Assembly (NCBI GenBank): GCA_945871905.1
Contig: CAMBXL010000013.1
Span: 1-56,747, forward strand
From: Chitinophaga pinensis
Lineage (GTDB): Bacteria > Bacteroidota > Bacteroidia > NS11-12g > UBA955
Direction of reading: 5' to 3'
Length of the DNA stretch: 56,747 bases
Shown here: one piece after another, positions 15,271 through 24,562 of the stretch
How the letters are laid out: each line of letters starts with the position of its first letter
How positions within the stretch are numbered: the stretch's first letter is position 1
Position numbers and translations under genes: made by a program
Notes under the pieces: model-generated
Databases searched by the model: none
The model's input: the letters and a program-made list of their open reading frames with translations, nothing else
Told to the model about the DNA's origin: nothing

Positions 15271-15315
15271 GAGTTGAAGAATATTTCAGAGAAATCTGTT
15301 AGATTTTTTCAACTC
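15271..15315 (-). promoter_or_regulatory. Stem-loop in the rho leader
   Basis: GAGTTGAA (15271-15278) pairs with TTCAACTC (15308-15315), enclosing a second stem AAATCT/AGATTT (15292-15306). It lies 41 bases upstream of the rho ATG and downstream of a TAAAATTG -7-like box. Rho genes of other bacteria are autoregulated through their leaders, so this is a candidate site. Confidence 0.4.
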
Positions 15316-15358
15316 TGCAATTTTAGATAAAAATAACCTTAAAAAAAAATATTTTTTA

Positions 15359-16324
15359 TTAGGGCTTAGTTTCACTCGCTTCCATAGCTTTTTTACGTTG
15401 CTTTTTGGTAAATGGAATTGGAATGTACTTAGCAGGATGTTTGTTCAAGTCCTTTAAAATAATATCAAGGTCAACGGCAACTTTGTTCAAATTAGTGTAG
15501 AGTGCAGGGTCGTTCACAAGCAATCCTAAACTTCCTTCGCCTATATTGATTTTACCCATTACTTGGTCAAGTTTGTAAAGCATGTCGTTGGCTTTGTCAA
15601 CGGTTTCTTTCAGTTTTGCGGCCGCTAAATTGTCTGTTGTGGCTTTTAAATTCGAAATGATTAAGGCAATACTTTGGTTGTTGTTTTTCAAATTTGTAGT
15701 AATGCTCTCAACATTTCCTAATATAGCAGTCAACTTAGGAACATTCGCTTCTAATAATTCTGAAGTATTGTCGCTTGTTCTTTTAAAAGAAATAAGAGAT
15801 TTATTGAGACTACTGATTGAGTTTTTAAGGTCATTGCTCGCCAATAAACTGTCAAGAGAATTTACGATGCTCGTAATTTTGTTGCTTAGTGGTTTCATTA
15901 CACCACTTACAGACTCTATTATACTGGTATCTGCAATAGAGGCCAAAATGGATTCATCGTGAGACATTTTACTTGAGTTGCCTAAGATGAGGTTTAAAGA
16001 TTTGCCGTTCAATAAAGTTCCTTTTACTTGGATTTTGGAATCTTCAGGGATAGACAATTTTTCATTAATAACGAAATAGACTTTAAATTGTCCTTGTATA
16101 TCACTCATCTCAATATCGTTAACATTTCCAACTTTGTATCCGTTTAATAAAATTGGCGTTGATGTGTTTATTTCATTCACGTCATGAAGTAAAGTTTGTA
16201 ATTCAAATTTATTAGAGAATAAACTGCCTTTACCAGCCAAAAAGTTATAACCTAACACTAAAAATGTGATAGAAACTGCTGCTAATGCCCCAACTTTTGT
16301 CTCGTTTGATACTTGAAATGCCAT
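15359..16324 (-). CDS. MCE/MlaD family protein (phospholipid transport substrate-binding)
   Basis: The ATG at 16324 gives 321 residues; a TTG at 16342 overlaps the promoter box and was rejected. One N-terminal membrane helix (about residues 10-28), an MCE domain (about 35-115; TSTPILLNGYKVGNVNDIEM, VKGTLLNGKSLNLILG), then a long helical coiled-coil region with NxxL repeats (120-260) and a basic tail. MlaD-type proteins form hexamers that pass phospholipids between inner and outer membranes with an MlaE/MlaF transporter. The permease and ATPase genes are not here. It may share the minus strand transcription unit only with itself. Confidence 0.85.
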   Translation of the reverse strand: MAFQVSNETKVGALAAVSITFLVLGYNFLAGKGSLFSNKFELQTLLHDVNEINTSTPILLNGYKVGNVNDIEMSDIQGQFKVYFVINEKLSIPEDSKIQVKGTLLNGKSLNLILGNSSKMSHDESILASIADTSIIESVSGVMKPLSNKITSIVNSLDSLLASNDLKNSISSLNKSLISFKRTSDNTSELLEANVPKLTAILGNVESITTNLKNNNQSIALIISNLKATTDNLAAAKLKETVDKANDMLYKLDQVMGKINIGEGSLGLLVNDPALYTNLNKVAVDLDIILKDLNKHPAKYIPIPFTKKQRKKAMEASETKP

Positions 16325-16339
16325 TAATATATAGAATTG

Positions 16340-16347
16340 CAAATATA
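16340..16347 (-). promoter_or_regulatory. -7 promoter element TATATTTG for the MCE gene
   Basis: An exact TAnnTTTG match on the minus strand, 15 bases before ATG 16324. It decides the start: the in-frame TTG at 16342 lies inside the box. Confidence 0.6.
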
Positions 16348-16473
16348 ATACCTGCTTAACAAAAAAAAAATTATATTGTGTTAACGATTAATTATTTGAT
16401 TTTTAGTATTTAATGAATTGAATGGAGTTTTAGAATAATTGTTGTATTATTGCCGCCTAATTTTTAAACAATA

Positions 16474-17718
16474 ATGAAATATTTTCTATTAGCGCTTACT
16501 TTAAGCGTTTTTCATTTTGGTTTTTCTCAAAAAATAAACGAAGAAAAAATCAAATTTACCGACACAAGATTGCCTTTAAAACCAATTAAAACAATTAAAT
16601 CTTACAATTTTACAGTTGTCTCTCCTTATCCGGAAAACAATAATTCAGTGAAAGAGTTTGCTCAAAAAAAATACCAAGAAGAATTGGCAAATTACCCAAA
16701 TGTTGTGGCAGAGTCAGAGAGAAAGTATGACGAGCAATTGAAAAAACACGAAGATGATGTAGCAACTGCAAGAGAAAACTTTAGAATTGAAAACGAGGCA
16801 TTCGATAAAATGACATTAATAGAAAGAATGGCATTGAAAGATCAAAAACCAGTTTTAAGATTGCCAACTAAACCAACTTATTACAAACCGTCTGAACCTA
16901 GGTTTGTAGAGCCAGATTTAACCAGATCAATCACCTTTGACACTAAAATGTTATCTACTATGTATTTGAAACTACATGGTTTTGAAAAAGGGTCAGACCA
17001 AGCTTTAGTAGGAAAAGTAACCATTTACAACTTTGAATATACAGAGCCTGAAAGAAAAAGCAGAGAATACAATGTTTATGACAAAGCTTCAGGTAGAACA
17101 ATTCCCAAAATTGAATATTATTATGTTGCAACCTACAGAAGAACTGTTGAAGTTTCTTTAGAACATAACGGAGCAGGAATATACAGTGGTATTTTAGAAA
17201 GCACTACAGAATACAAAAAATATGAAGGAGTAAATCCCCCTAATATGATTGCTATTGAGAAAAAATCTGTTGAAGATGCTCTTGTAATTGCCAATGATTT
17301 TATTAATAATAACTATGGTTACAGTCCATTGGATGTTGATAGAGAAGTGAGTTTTGTGAAAAACAAAGATGGAGATTATGACGATTTAGAAAAAGCAAAA
17401 GGTTTTGCAGTTTCAGGATATACTTCATTGAAAAGAGATGTTAAAAACACTGATTTGGAAGATGCAATTGCAATATGGATAAAAGCATTAGGAGAATCTG
17501 ATTTGGAAGACAAAAAAGCGAGAATTGATGAAAAAGTAACGCGTGTATTGTTAGTTAATACAATTGATGCTGCAATTACGATTAATGATTTCAAAACGGC
17601 TGAAACTCAAATTAAAGCATACGAAGCATTGAAGAATAGCAATAGTGAGAAAAAGATGATTGAAGCTTTGAGAGCTCAATACAGTGACAAAAAAGCCCGT
17701 TTCGAAGCGGCTATATAA
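16474..17718 (+). CDS. Exported protein of unknown function, helical
   Basis: A 414-residue protein with a signal peptide (MKYFLLALTLSVFHFGFSQ). The mature part has a charged helical segment (about residues 70-115, KKYQEELANYPNVVAESERKY), a middle beta-rich portion (YLKLHGFEKGSDQALVGKVTI, EYYYVATYRRTVEVSL) and a C-terminal alpha-hairpin region that looks TPR-like (ALVIANDFINNNYG, KALGESDLEDKKARIDEK). I do not recognise a family. A -7-like TATTATTG box lies 25 bases upstream of the ATG, and a terminator follows at 17740. Confidence 0.75.
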   Translation: MKYFLLALTLSVFHFGFSQKINEEKIKFTDTRLPLKPIKTIKSYNFTVVSPYPENNNSVKEFAQKKYQEELANYPNVVAESERKYDEQLKKHEDDVATARENFRIENEAFDKMTLIERMALKDQKPVLRLPTKPTYYKPSEPRFVEPDLTRSITFDTKMLSTMYLKLHGFEKGSDQALVGKVTIYNFEYTEPERKSREYNVYDKASGRTIPKIEYYYVATYRRTVEVSLEHNGAGIYSGILESTTEYKKYEGVNPPNMIAIEKKSVEDALVIANDFINNNYGYSPLDVDREVSFVKNKDGDYDDLEKAKGFAVSGYTSLKRDVKNTDLEDAIAIWIKALGESDLEDKKARIDEKVTRVLLVNTIDAAITINDFKTAETQIKAYEALKNSNSEKKMIEALRAQYSDKKARFEAAI

Positions 17719-17739
17719 ACCTAATTTTTTATTAAATTG

Positions 17740-17773
17740 AAAGGCTTTTTCCTAATAAGAAACAGCCTTTTTT
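17740..17773 (+). terminator. Rho-independent terminator
   Basis: AAAGGC (17740-17745) pairs with GCCTTT (17765-17770), with TTTC/GAAA inside and a loop of seven bases, followed by a T-run. It ends the 16474-17718 transcript. Confidence 0.7.
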
Positions 17774-17826
17774 TATTTTTGTGAATGTGGTCAAGTTAAA
17801 AGTTAATCATTTTTGATTTTTTTTAG

Positions 17827-17834
17827 TATTCTTG
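17827..17834 (+). promoter_or_regulatory. -7-like element TATTCTTG for the POT transporter gene
   Basis: Seven of eight positions match TAnnTTTG. It ends 18 bases before ATG 17853. The upstream in-frame TTG at 17832 lies inside it. Confidence 0.4.
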
Positions 17835-17852
17835 CAAAGTAAAATTTTAAAA

Positions 17853-19502
17853 ATGTCAAAAAATAGCACTTCAAAACATCCTAAAGCCTTACCATACTTA
17901 TTTTTCACTGAAATGTGGGAAAGGTTTGGGTATTATTTAATGATTGGAATATTCGTTCAATACCTTCAGGAGAAATGGGATGGAGGAGGTTTTGCTATGA
18001 GCAAAAAGGAAGCGTATGATATTTTTGGGACTTTTATTGCATTTGTGTTTTTAACCCCATTTATTGGTGGCTTGTTAGCGGATAGAAAACTTGGTTATGT
18101 AAAGTCTATTATTATTGGTGCAGTTCTAATGGGTTTGGGGTATTGCGGCTTAGCAATTCATCAGTTGGAGTTTTTTTATGTTAGTTTGTTGCTTATTGTG
18201 CTTGGAAATGGATTTTTCAAACCCAATATTTCAACTTTGTTAGGGAATTTGTACAATCAAGAACAATACAAACCGATGAAAGATTCTGGTTACAATATCT
18301 TTTACATGGGGATAAATGTAGGTGCTTTGATTTGCAATTTCTTTGCTGCTTATTTAAGAAATAAATACGGTTGGGGGTATGCCTTTATTGGGGCAGGGGT
18401 TGGTATGTTTCTTGGGTTAAGTGTATTTCTAGTTGGGCTACAACATTATAAAATTGGGGATATAAGAAAACCAAGCTCTCCCGAGGATGTCTCTTTAGGG
18501 CGAATTTTTGCAACCATTTTTTTGCCAGCCATCGCCTTCGGTATTATAGGTTGGGTGTGGCCCGATAATATTTTTGGAAGCGACAGTTCTGATGCGTTTT
18601 TATTTTCAACATTACCCATTATCTACTTTTATATTTCATTGTATACCAAAGCTTCAGTGGTTGACAAAAAACCAATTTCTGCTTTATTGCTAGTGATGCT
18701 TGTGTCGGTAATGTTTTGGGCCGTATTTAAACAAAATGGAACAGCGCTAACGACTTGGGCTAAGTTTTACACCGACAGAAGTGGCATAGAACAATTTCAG
18801 CCATTGATGTCAGATCTGCATCAAACAGAATCTATAGATTATCAAAACATAGAAAGAGAGACTTATGATAAGAATTTCAATTTAATTAAAGATGATTCAG
18901 GCATTGTGGTTAAAGCCATAACCAATGATGTTTATTTTAGAAATTTACCAAAAGAACAACATCCTCAAGAGGGAACTACAGTAAAAGTTGTAAGTACGGA
19001 GTTGTATCAATCCATAAATCCTTTTTGGGTTGTGGCCTTAACACCTGTTGTGGTGGCTTTCTTTTTGTTTATGAAACGCAGAAAAAAAGAATTAAGTACA
19101 CCCTCTAAAATAGCTTGGGGTTTGTTTATTTCAGCATTGTCACCACTAGTAATGGTTATTGCAGTGTTTTATTGTCACAATGGAGCAGAAAAAGCGTCTT
19201 CATGGTGGCTTTGGGGAACTTATGGCGTAATTACAATAGGGGAACTTTTTCTTAGTCCTATGGGTTTGAGTTTAGTGTCTAAATTGAGCCCTCCAAGACT
19301 AACCGCATTAATGATGGGAGGCTGGTTTTTAAGCACATCTATTGGAAATAAATTGTCGGGAATTCTGGCGTCAATGTGGGATAAATATGAATACAAAGGT
19401 TATTTTTTCTTAACCAATTCAATTTTGTTATTGGTGGCAGCGATAGCCATATTTATCATGTTAAAATGGCTCAACAAAATTTTTAAAGAACATGCCAATT
19501 GA
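17853..19502 (+). CDS. Proton-dependent oligopeptide transporter (POT/PTR family)
   Basis: A 549-residue inner-membrane symporter of the MFS superfamily with about 12-14 helices. The POT proton-coupling signature ExxERFxYY is exact (E20-M-W-E23-R24-F25-G-Y27-Y28), and the second PTR signature region is visible as GNGFFKPNISTLLGNLY. The C-terminal half has GELFLSPMGLSLVSKLSP, also typical. A periplasm- or cytoplasm-facing insert (about residues 300-385) separates the two halves. It imports di- and tripeptides with protons. The start is set by the signature spacing and by the promoter. It has its own terminator at 19581. Confidence 0.92.
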   Translation: MSKNSTSKHPKALPYLFFTEMWERFGYYLMIGIFVQYLQEKWDGGGFAMSKKEAYDIFGTFIAFVFLTPFIGGLLADRKLGYVKSIIIGAVLMGLGYCGLAIHQLEFFYVSLLLIVLGNGFFKPNISTLLGNLYNQEQYKPMKDSGYNIFYMGINVGALICNFFAAYLRNKYGWGYAFIGAGVGMFLGLSVFLVGLQHYKIGDIRKPSSPEDVSLGRIFATIFLPAIAFGIIGWVWPDNIFGSDSSDAFLFSTLPIIYFYISLYTKASVVDKKPISALLLVMLVSVMFWAVFKQNGTALTTWAKFYTDRSGIEQFQPLMSDLHQTESIDYQNIERETYDKNFNLIKDDSGIVVKAITNDVYFRNLPKEQHPQEGTTVKVVSTELYQSINPFWVVALTPVVVAFFLFMKRRKKELSTPSKIAWGLFISALSPLVMVIAVFYCHNGAEKASSWWLWGTYGVITIGELFLSPMGLSLVSKLSPPRLTALMMGGWFLSTSIGNKLSGILASMWDKYEYKGYFFLTNSILLLVAAIAIFIMLKWLNKIFKEHAN

Positions 19503-19580
19503 TTTATGGCGATTTTATAAGAATCATACTTATTAAGTCAAGTTAGTCTGCCTTGTTGTTTTAATCTACTTTTAGCTAAA

Positions 19581-19614
19581 AAGAGAAATAAAGTTTGCTT
19601 ATTTCTCTTTTTTT
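19581..19614 (+). terminator. Rho-independent terminator
   Basis: AAGAGAAATAA (19581-19591) pairs perfectly with TTATTTCTCTT (19599-19609) around a seven-base loop, followed by T-rich sequence. It ends the transporter transcript. Confidence 0.75.
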
Positions 19615-19663
19615 GTTATTTTTACAAATTAATCAATTTATTCATTATAACTTGTTGTAAATT

Positions 19664-22600
19664 ATGGTAAAAAACTACAAAATTTATTCCTTATTAATAG
19701 TATTGTTTGCTGTGTTACAAAGCATGGTTGCTCAAGTAACAACTATTGGTAATGGAACTTTTCAAAACTCAAATTTTGGCGGTCCTGCATACACATCAAC
19801 TATTCAAGGAGCTCATTCAAGGTATGCTTATATTTTCCCGTCTTCTGTTTTAGGAGGCTTGCAACATGGCGATAGTATCAGGTCATTAGCTTTTCTCAAA
19901 AACGGAATGGGTAGCATAACCGGTACCTGTAGCATGAAGATATATATCAGAAATACAGTTAACACAACATACGGAAGCCGAAATGTGATTTGGAATAACC
20001 AAGTTAACGCCACAAGAATGAGGCTTTTTTATGATAGAAATCCAGCCAATGAAATTGGAAGTAATCCGGGGTGGAAGAGGTTTAGTTTGGACTCGGCTTT
20101 TGTTTTTGACACAGCTTGGGGTTTTAATATTGAATTGTTGGTTGAGTATTATCAAGCCTCATCACAAAATGCAAATGTTTTTTGGTCTTATGAAAATGCA
20201 AATTCAGTATTTGGATATTCTTCTAATCAAACCAAATTTATTCGCGTTAATAATTTTACAATGCCCGATTCAACCAACAGTTCTTCGGATGTTCACCCAA
20301 CGATAAAATTTGAATATCCTAGATTCGATAGAGATATAACTGTATCCAAAATTTATAGTTTAGGTAAATTGCCTGTACCTATAGGAAATCCTGACACCAT
20401 CAAAGCAATTATTAGTAATGTTGGCAAAAAATCAAACAATACATTCAAGCTTTACATCATAAGTAAAGGCGCCAATAGACTGATTGATTCAGCCTCTTAT
20501 TCGCTTAATTTGTTTGAGGAAAAATTGGTATCACTGCCCCTTATTTATCCTCAAAATATTGGGAGGGATACGATTGAAGTTAGGGTCGTGAATGACCAGA
20601 ATAGTAGTAATAACAGTTTGAGTTTGGTTAGATTAGCCACAGAAAATATATATTCATACAGGGATGTCACTCAACCCATTGCTGGAGGAATAGGTTTTAA
20701 TGGAGCAACAGGTGATTTTGTGGCTAAGTTTTTTTCCAACAGCCCCAAATCTATCAATCAGATAAGTGTCAATTTTGCGGGCTCGAATCAGCGTTTTAGA
20801 TTAGGTATTTGGGATGTTGACAGTTTAAAAGGAAATCCTAAAAACAACTTATGGACTTCAGATACACTCGTTTCTGCCCCTAATTTTATTACGCCAGTTT
20901 TACCCTCTGTAAAGGTGAATGGTTCGTTCTTTGTTGGGGTTAGGCAAATTGGTCTTCAAAATGTGGCCTTTGGATATCAGCCCGACCAACCTGTTCGTAC
21001 ACAAACTTTTTATTACACCTCACCTTCAGGGGATACCAATTGGGTGGATTTTTCTCCAGGAGCGCCTTTTAAATTTGTCATTGAACCAAGGTTGCAAGCA
21101 CTTAATGATGTGGCTCCTATCCGATATAATTTTCCAAGAGATACTGTTGACTTAACCAATGTGAGAACAATGGCCCCCAAAGCAACTATTATTAATTTTG
21201 GTTCGAATAATCAAACAACACCTTTTGCTACTAGCTTAATTATTAGAAGGAATAATAATATAGTATACTCTTCTAATATTTTCGATACCCTTTCAAGCGA
21301 ACGAAGAAGGGTTATCACATTTGACTCTAGCTTTTTGCCTGTCTCTGCCGGTACTTATGATGTGTTGTTGATTACAAGATTAGCCAATGATCAAATGAAA
21401 GACAATGACACTATTAGAACTTCATTTGTGTGTGCAACCTACAATGATGTGGGATTAGGTTCTGTTTTTGATCCAAGTAGTTTTATGGATTATGAGCAAT
21501 TTATTGATACTGTATACCCAACTGTGTTTGTTCAAAATTTTGGACTCGATACTAAAGGGCCATTTAATGTGGTTGCTCAAATTTTTGATTCATTAAATAA
21601 TAAACTTTTTGAACAATCTAAATTATACACCTTGGGCCCGTTGAATAGTGTTTTAGCTTCTTTTGATGCTTTTCCTTGCAGTAAATACGGAACTCTTTAT
21701 TTTAGAGCTTTTACAAGATTATCTACTGATATAAACAGAACGAATGATACAGCAAAACGTGTTTTTAAAATAATAAGAAGTAATGATGTTGCTGTTACTG
21801 AAGCTATTTATCCAACCCAGTTTCAAGTGCTTGTTCCTCCTGTAGCAAACCTTAATCCTCAATTGAAAATTGAAAACAAAGGAGATGCCAATCAAGATAT
21901 TCCATTTAAAGTTCAAGGCGAAATTTGGTATGGTGATAGTTTGATTTTTAAAGACTCATCTACTACGAATAGTTACAGAAATATCTCAAGTTTTGTATTT
22001 TTTAAGAAATTTCAACCTACTCAACTAGGCTATTATAAGATGATTACTTATACGCAATTGGAAAATGATCAGTTTAGAAATAATGACACTTTAATTACTG
22101 ATTTTGCAGTTGGATTGCTAGACGATGTAGAAGTTGTGGAAGTAACACCAACGCTTAATTCTAGTGTTCAAATAGGAAAGACTATTGCACCTAAAGTTAA
22201 ACTAAAAAACAACGGTTTATTGGATCAAAATACGCCATTTTCGCTAAACATGAGAGTGCGTTTAAACAATAGTTTAGTTTATTCTAGTACTAAAATGGTA
22301 ACTATAGACAGTGCTCAAACTAAAGTAATAACGATGGACAGTACTATGCTGCTTTCTGAACCTCAAAATTATGACGTCGAAGTCTGGATTCAGTTGTCGA
22401 AAGATTTTGACACATCAAATAATCAATTGGTTGGGAAATACATCGCAATTAAGGATTTTGATATTGCCGTTACCGAAATACTAAACCCAAAAATAAGTGA
22501 TATATTGTTGGTGGGCATATCTTCGCCTAAACCACTGGTAAGGGTTGAAGACAAAGGTGAAAAATTAAGTAAAGATCTATTTACTCTGACTTTCAAAATG

Positions 22601-23422
22601 TTTAATGCAAGTAATAATAACTTGTTATACTCCAAAGATATGGATACGAGTTTTACATCAACAAGTATTTTGGACATAGAATTCCCAGAGATTCCAGTTC
22701 AGTTTAATGTTATGGCTGTTAGATTTGAAACAATATTGTTCTACAATAAAGACCAATACGCGCAAAACAATGCATTGGTAACAAATTCTAGTTACAGATT
22801 GTTAAATGATGTAAAAGTAAATTCAATTGTATTGCCTGAAAATAATAGAACTTACCGATTGAGTAGTGCTAATGTTCTTCCAAGAATTGAAGTGGAAAAC
22901 GAAATTGCCGATACCAGTTTCCCTGTAAAAGCTGTGCTTACAATCCAATTTATAGATACAGTTCAGAATAAATTGGAAACGGTATACTCGGATAGTTTGT
23001 CCATTCCATTTTTGTTAAGCAACGAAATTAGAACTTTGAATCTGAATAATAGTTTTAGTTTTGCGAGTCAAAAATTAGGGAGATATCAAGCGGTGTTGAT
23101 AAGCCAATCTACTCTAGACCAAATAAGTACTAATAATGTAGTATCTACCAATTTTAGAATTGCAGAATCGGTTGGTTTAAATAGTTTGCAATTAAATGAG
23201 GTTTCTATAAATCCTAATCCAGCGAATATTGAGTTTATTGTAAGTTTGTCATCAAGCCAATTTGAAAATGAAAATATCACGATTTACAATTGTTTCGGGC
23301 AAGTTGTATACGAGCAAGTGATTAATGGGAATCAAATTCGTGTTTCTACCCAACATTTAAGTTCGGGGATTTATTACGTAAAAATTGGAAATGAGTATAA
23401 TAAGTTGATTGTTAGTCATTAA
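19664..23422 (+). CDS. Large secreted multi-repeat protein with T9SS C-terminal sorting domain
   Basis: A 1252-residue exported protein. After the signal peptide (ending SMVAQ) there is an N-terminal beta-rich domain (25-220), then repeated Ig-like/CARDB-like units. Repeats beginning with (N/D)DV or FDI occur near residues 481, 594, 707, 820, 932 and 1048, a period of about 113, with an earlier relative near 223. Each has a conserved end such as NDQxxxNDTI. The last 75 residues have INPNPANIEFIVSL, a middle strand and SSGIYYVKIGNEYNKLIVSH, which is a type A T9SS sorting domain. Such proteins are moved across the outer membrane and anchored or released. A role in adhesion or gliding is possible. 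No catalytic motif was seen. Confidence 0.85.
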   Translation: MVKNYKIYSLLIVLFAVLQSMVAQVTTIGNGTFQNSNFGGPAYTSTIQGAHSRYAYIFPSSVLGGLQHGDSIRSLAFLKNGMGSITGTCSMKIYIRNTVNTTYGSRNVIWNNQVNATRMRLFYDRNPANEIGSNPGWKRFSLDSAFVFDTAWGFNIELLVEYYQASSQNANVFWSYENANSVFGYSSNQTKFIRVNNFTMPDSTNSSSDVHPTIKFEYPRFDRDITVSKIYSLGKLPVPIGNPDTIKAIISNVGKKSNNTFKLYIISKGANRLIDSASYSLNLFEEKLVSLPLIYPQNIGRDTIEVRVVNDQNSSNNSLSLVRLATENIYSYRDVTQPIAGGIGFNGATGDFVAKFFSNSPKSINQISVNFAGSNQRFRLGIWDVDSLKGNPKNNLWTSDTLVSAPNFITPVLPSVKVNGSFFVGVRQIGLQNVAFGYQPDQPVRTQTFYYTSPSGDTNWVDFSPGAPFKFVIEPRLQALNDVAPIRYNFPRDTVDLTNVRTMAPKATIINFGSNNQTTPFATSLIIRRNNNIVYSSNIFDTLSSERRRVITFDSSFLPVSAGTYDVLLITRLANDQMKDNDTIRTSFVCATYNDVGLGSVFDPSSFMDYEQFIDTVYPTVFVQNFGLDTKGPFNVVAQIFDSLNNKLFEQSKLYTLGPLNSVLASFDAFPCSKYGTLYFRAFTRLSTDINRTNDTAKRVFKIIRSNDVAVTEAIYPTQFQVLVPPVANLNPQLKIENKGDANQDIPFKVQGEIWYGDSLIFKDSSTTNSYRNISSFVFFKKFQPTQLGYYKMITYTQLENDQFRNNDTLITDFAVGLLDDVEVVEVTPTLNSSVQIGKTIAPKVKLKNNGLLDQNTPFSLNMRVRLNNSLVYSSTKMVTIDSAQTKVITMDSTMLLSEPQNYDVEVWIQLSKDFDTSNNQLVGKYIAIKDFDIAVTEILNPKISDILLVGISSPKPLVRVEDKGEKLSKDLFTLTFKMFNASNNNLLYSKDMDTSFTSTSILDIEFPEIPVQFNVMAVRFETILFYNKDQYAQNNALVTNSSYRLLNDVKVNSIVLPENNRTYRLSSANVLPRIEVENEIADTSFPVKAVLTIQFIDTVQNKLETVYSDSLSIPFLLSNEIRTLNLNNSFSFASQKLGRYQAVLISQSTLDQISTNNVVSTNFRIAESVGLNSLQLNEVSINPNPANIEFIVSLSSSQFENENITIYNCFGQVVYEQVINGNQIRVSTQHLSSGIYYVKIGNEYNKLIVSH

Positions 23423-23430
23423 TTTTATCA

Positions 23431-23438
23431 TAAATTTG
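23431..23438 (+). promoter_or_regulatory. -7 promoter element TAAATTTG for the biotin carrier operon
   Basis: An exact TAnnTTTG match ending five bases before ATG 23444, so the mRNA for this operon should be leaderless or nearly so. Confidence 0.55.
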
Positions 23439-23443
23439 CAAAA

Positions 23444-23941
23444 ATGATTCAAGCTATTCTGAACAATACAAGTCGAAATGTAGAAATTAAAGATTCTGAA
23501 ATATTCCTTAACGGAGAATTAAGAGAATTTGATTTTCAAGTAATTGAAAATCAGAAGTTTTTTCATGTATTGTATCAAAATCAGACTTTTTATTTTGAAA
23601 TAGTTGGTTTTGATAGTGAAAATAAGGTCTACACAATTGCTTATCAAGGTCAAAAGTTTGAAATTGGCATTAAGGATAGGTTCGATCAATTGTTATCTAG
23701 TATGGGATTAGATGCGGTTTCAAAGCCAAAAGTAAATGATGTTAAAGCGCCTATGCCAGGATTGGTATTGAGTATCAAAGTCCATGAAGGTATGGAGGTG
23801 AAAAAAGGAGATCCAATTTTAATATTAGAAGCCATGAAAATGGAAAATATCATTAAATCACCTGTGGATGGAATTGTTAAATCCATCTCTGTTTCAGAAA
23901 AACAAGCCGTAGATAAAAATCAAACACTAATTAACTTTTAA
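23444..23941 (+). CDS. Biotin/lipoyl-attachment (biotin carboxyl carrier) protein
   Basis: A 165-residue protein. The C-terminal 70 residues form a biotinyl domain with VKAPMPGLVLSIKVHEG and the biotinylation site EAMKMEN (K132). The N-terminal 95 residues look like the domain that precedes biotinyl domains in acyl-CoA carboxylase alpha chains (FYFEIVGFDSENKVYTIAYQGQ). It is the MKM type typical of propionyl- or other acyl-CoA carboxylases and decarboxylases, distinct from the AccB in this window (MKL type, 49467). No carboxylase subunit is adjacent. It is first in a tight operon with a YqaE-like lipoprotein (2 bases) and oxyR (4 bases). Confidence 0.88.
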   Translation: MIQAILNNTSRNVEIKDSEIFLNGELREFDFQVIENQKFFHVLYQNQTFYFEIVGFDSENKVYTIAYQGQKFEIGIKDRFDQLLSSMGLDAVSKPKVNDVKAPMPGLVLSIKVHEGMEVKKGDPILILEAMKMENIIKSPVDGIVKSISVSEKQAVDKNQTLINF

Positions 23942-23943
23942 AT

Positions 23944-24558
23944 ATGAAATCAAACTTTAAAAAACTAAGCATTTTCACCATTGCAGTTTTGTTGTTATCG
24001 GCTTGTGGAAGTATATCAATCTCACAAAAAAGATACAGTAATGGACTTAACATAGATTGGTTTGCCGGAAAAGATAAAAAAGCAGAAAGTACCAAAGTTG
24101 CAAAGAAAACCAAAAAGAATAATCAAGTTGCTGTTTTGGAAACAATTGCGAATGAGGATATACAAACTCAATCTAATGAATTCGTTTCTGCAGCACTTCC
24201 CTCAGAATCTGTTGAGATAGATTTGTCGCAATCAAACATTAAAGAACAATTAAAAAAGCACATAAGTAAGGTTAATGTAAGAACTAACACAACAAAAGAA
24301 AAGTTAGGAGTAAATAAGCTAAGTGCCATTAAAAATTTAAATAAAATCAAAAAATCTGGGATTGCGAAAACGGATGACAGTGTAAATATATTATACTTAA
24401 TTATGGCATTTTTCCCAATTTTGTGTTTAATCGCAGTATATCTTTATGATGGACAAGAGTTAACAACTAATTTTTGGGTTGATTTAATACTACATTTAAC
24501 TATAATTGGTGCCATGGTGTTTGCGGTTTTAGTGGTTTTAGGGTTGGTTTCTCTTTAG
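23944..24558 (+). CDS. Lipoprotein with C-terminal YqaE/Pmp3-like membrane part
   Basis: A 204-residue protein with a lipobox (LLLSACGS, Cys at about residue 21), a Lys-rich linker (about 45-135) and two C-terminal membrane helices: YLIMAFFPILCLIAVYLYDG, then ELTTNFWVDLILHL and a hydrophobic end. The P-x-x-C-x-x-A-V-Y-L...F-W-x-x-L-x-L pattern resembles YqaE/Pmp3 (UPF0057) proteins, small stress-induced membrane proteins. Bacteroidota often have this lipoprotein-YqaE fusion. A lipid anchor plus two helices is topologically odd and suggests both ends touch membrane. Function is unknown; the link to oxyR suggests stress. Confidence 0.7.
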   Translation: MKSNFKKLSIFTIAVLLLSACGSISISQKRYSNGLNIDWFAGKDKKAESTKVAKKTKKNNQVAVLETIANEDIQTQSNEFVSAALPSESVEIDLSQSNIKEQLKKHISKVNVRTNTTKEKLGVNKLSAIKNLNKIKKSGIAKTDDSVNILYLIMAFFPILCLIAVYLYDGQELTTNFWVDLILHLTIIGAMVFAVLVVLGLVSL

Positions 24559-24562
24559 TATT

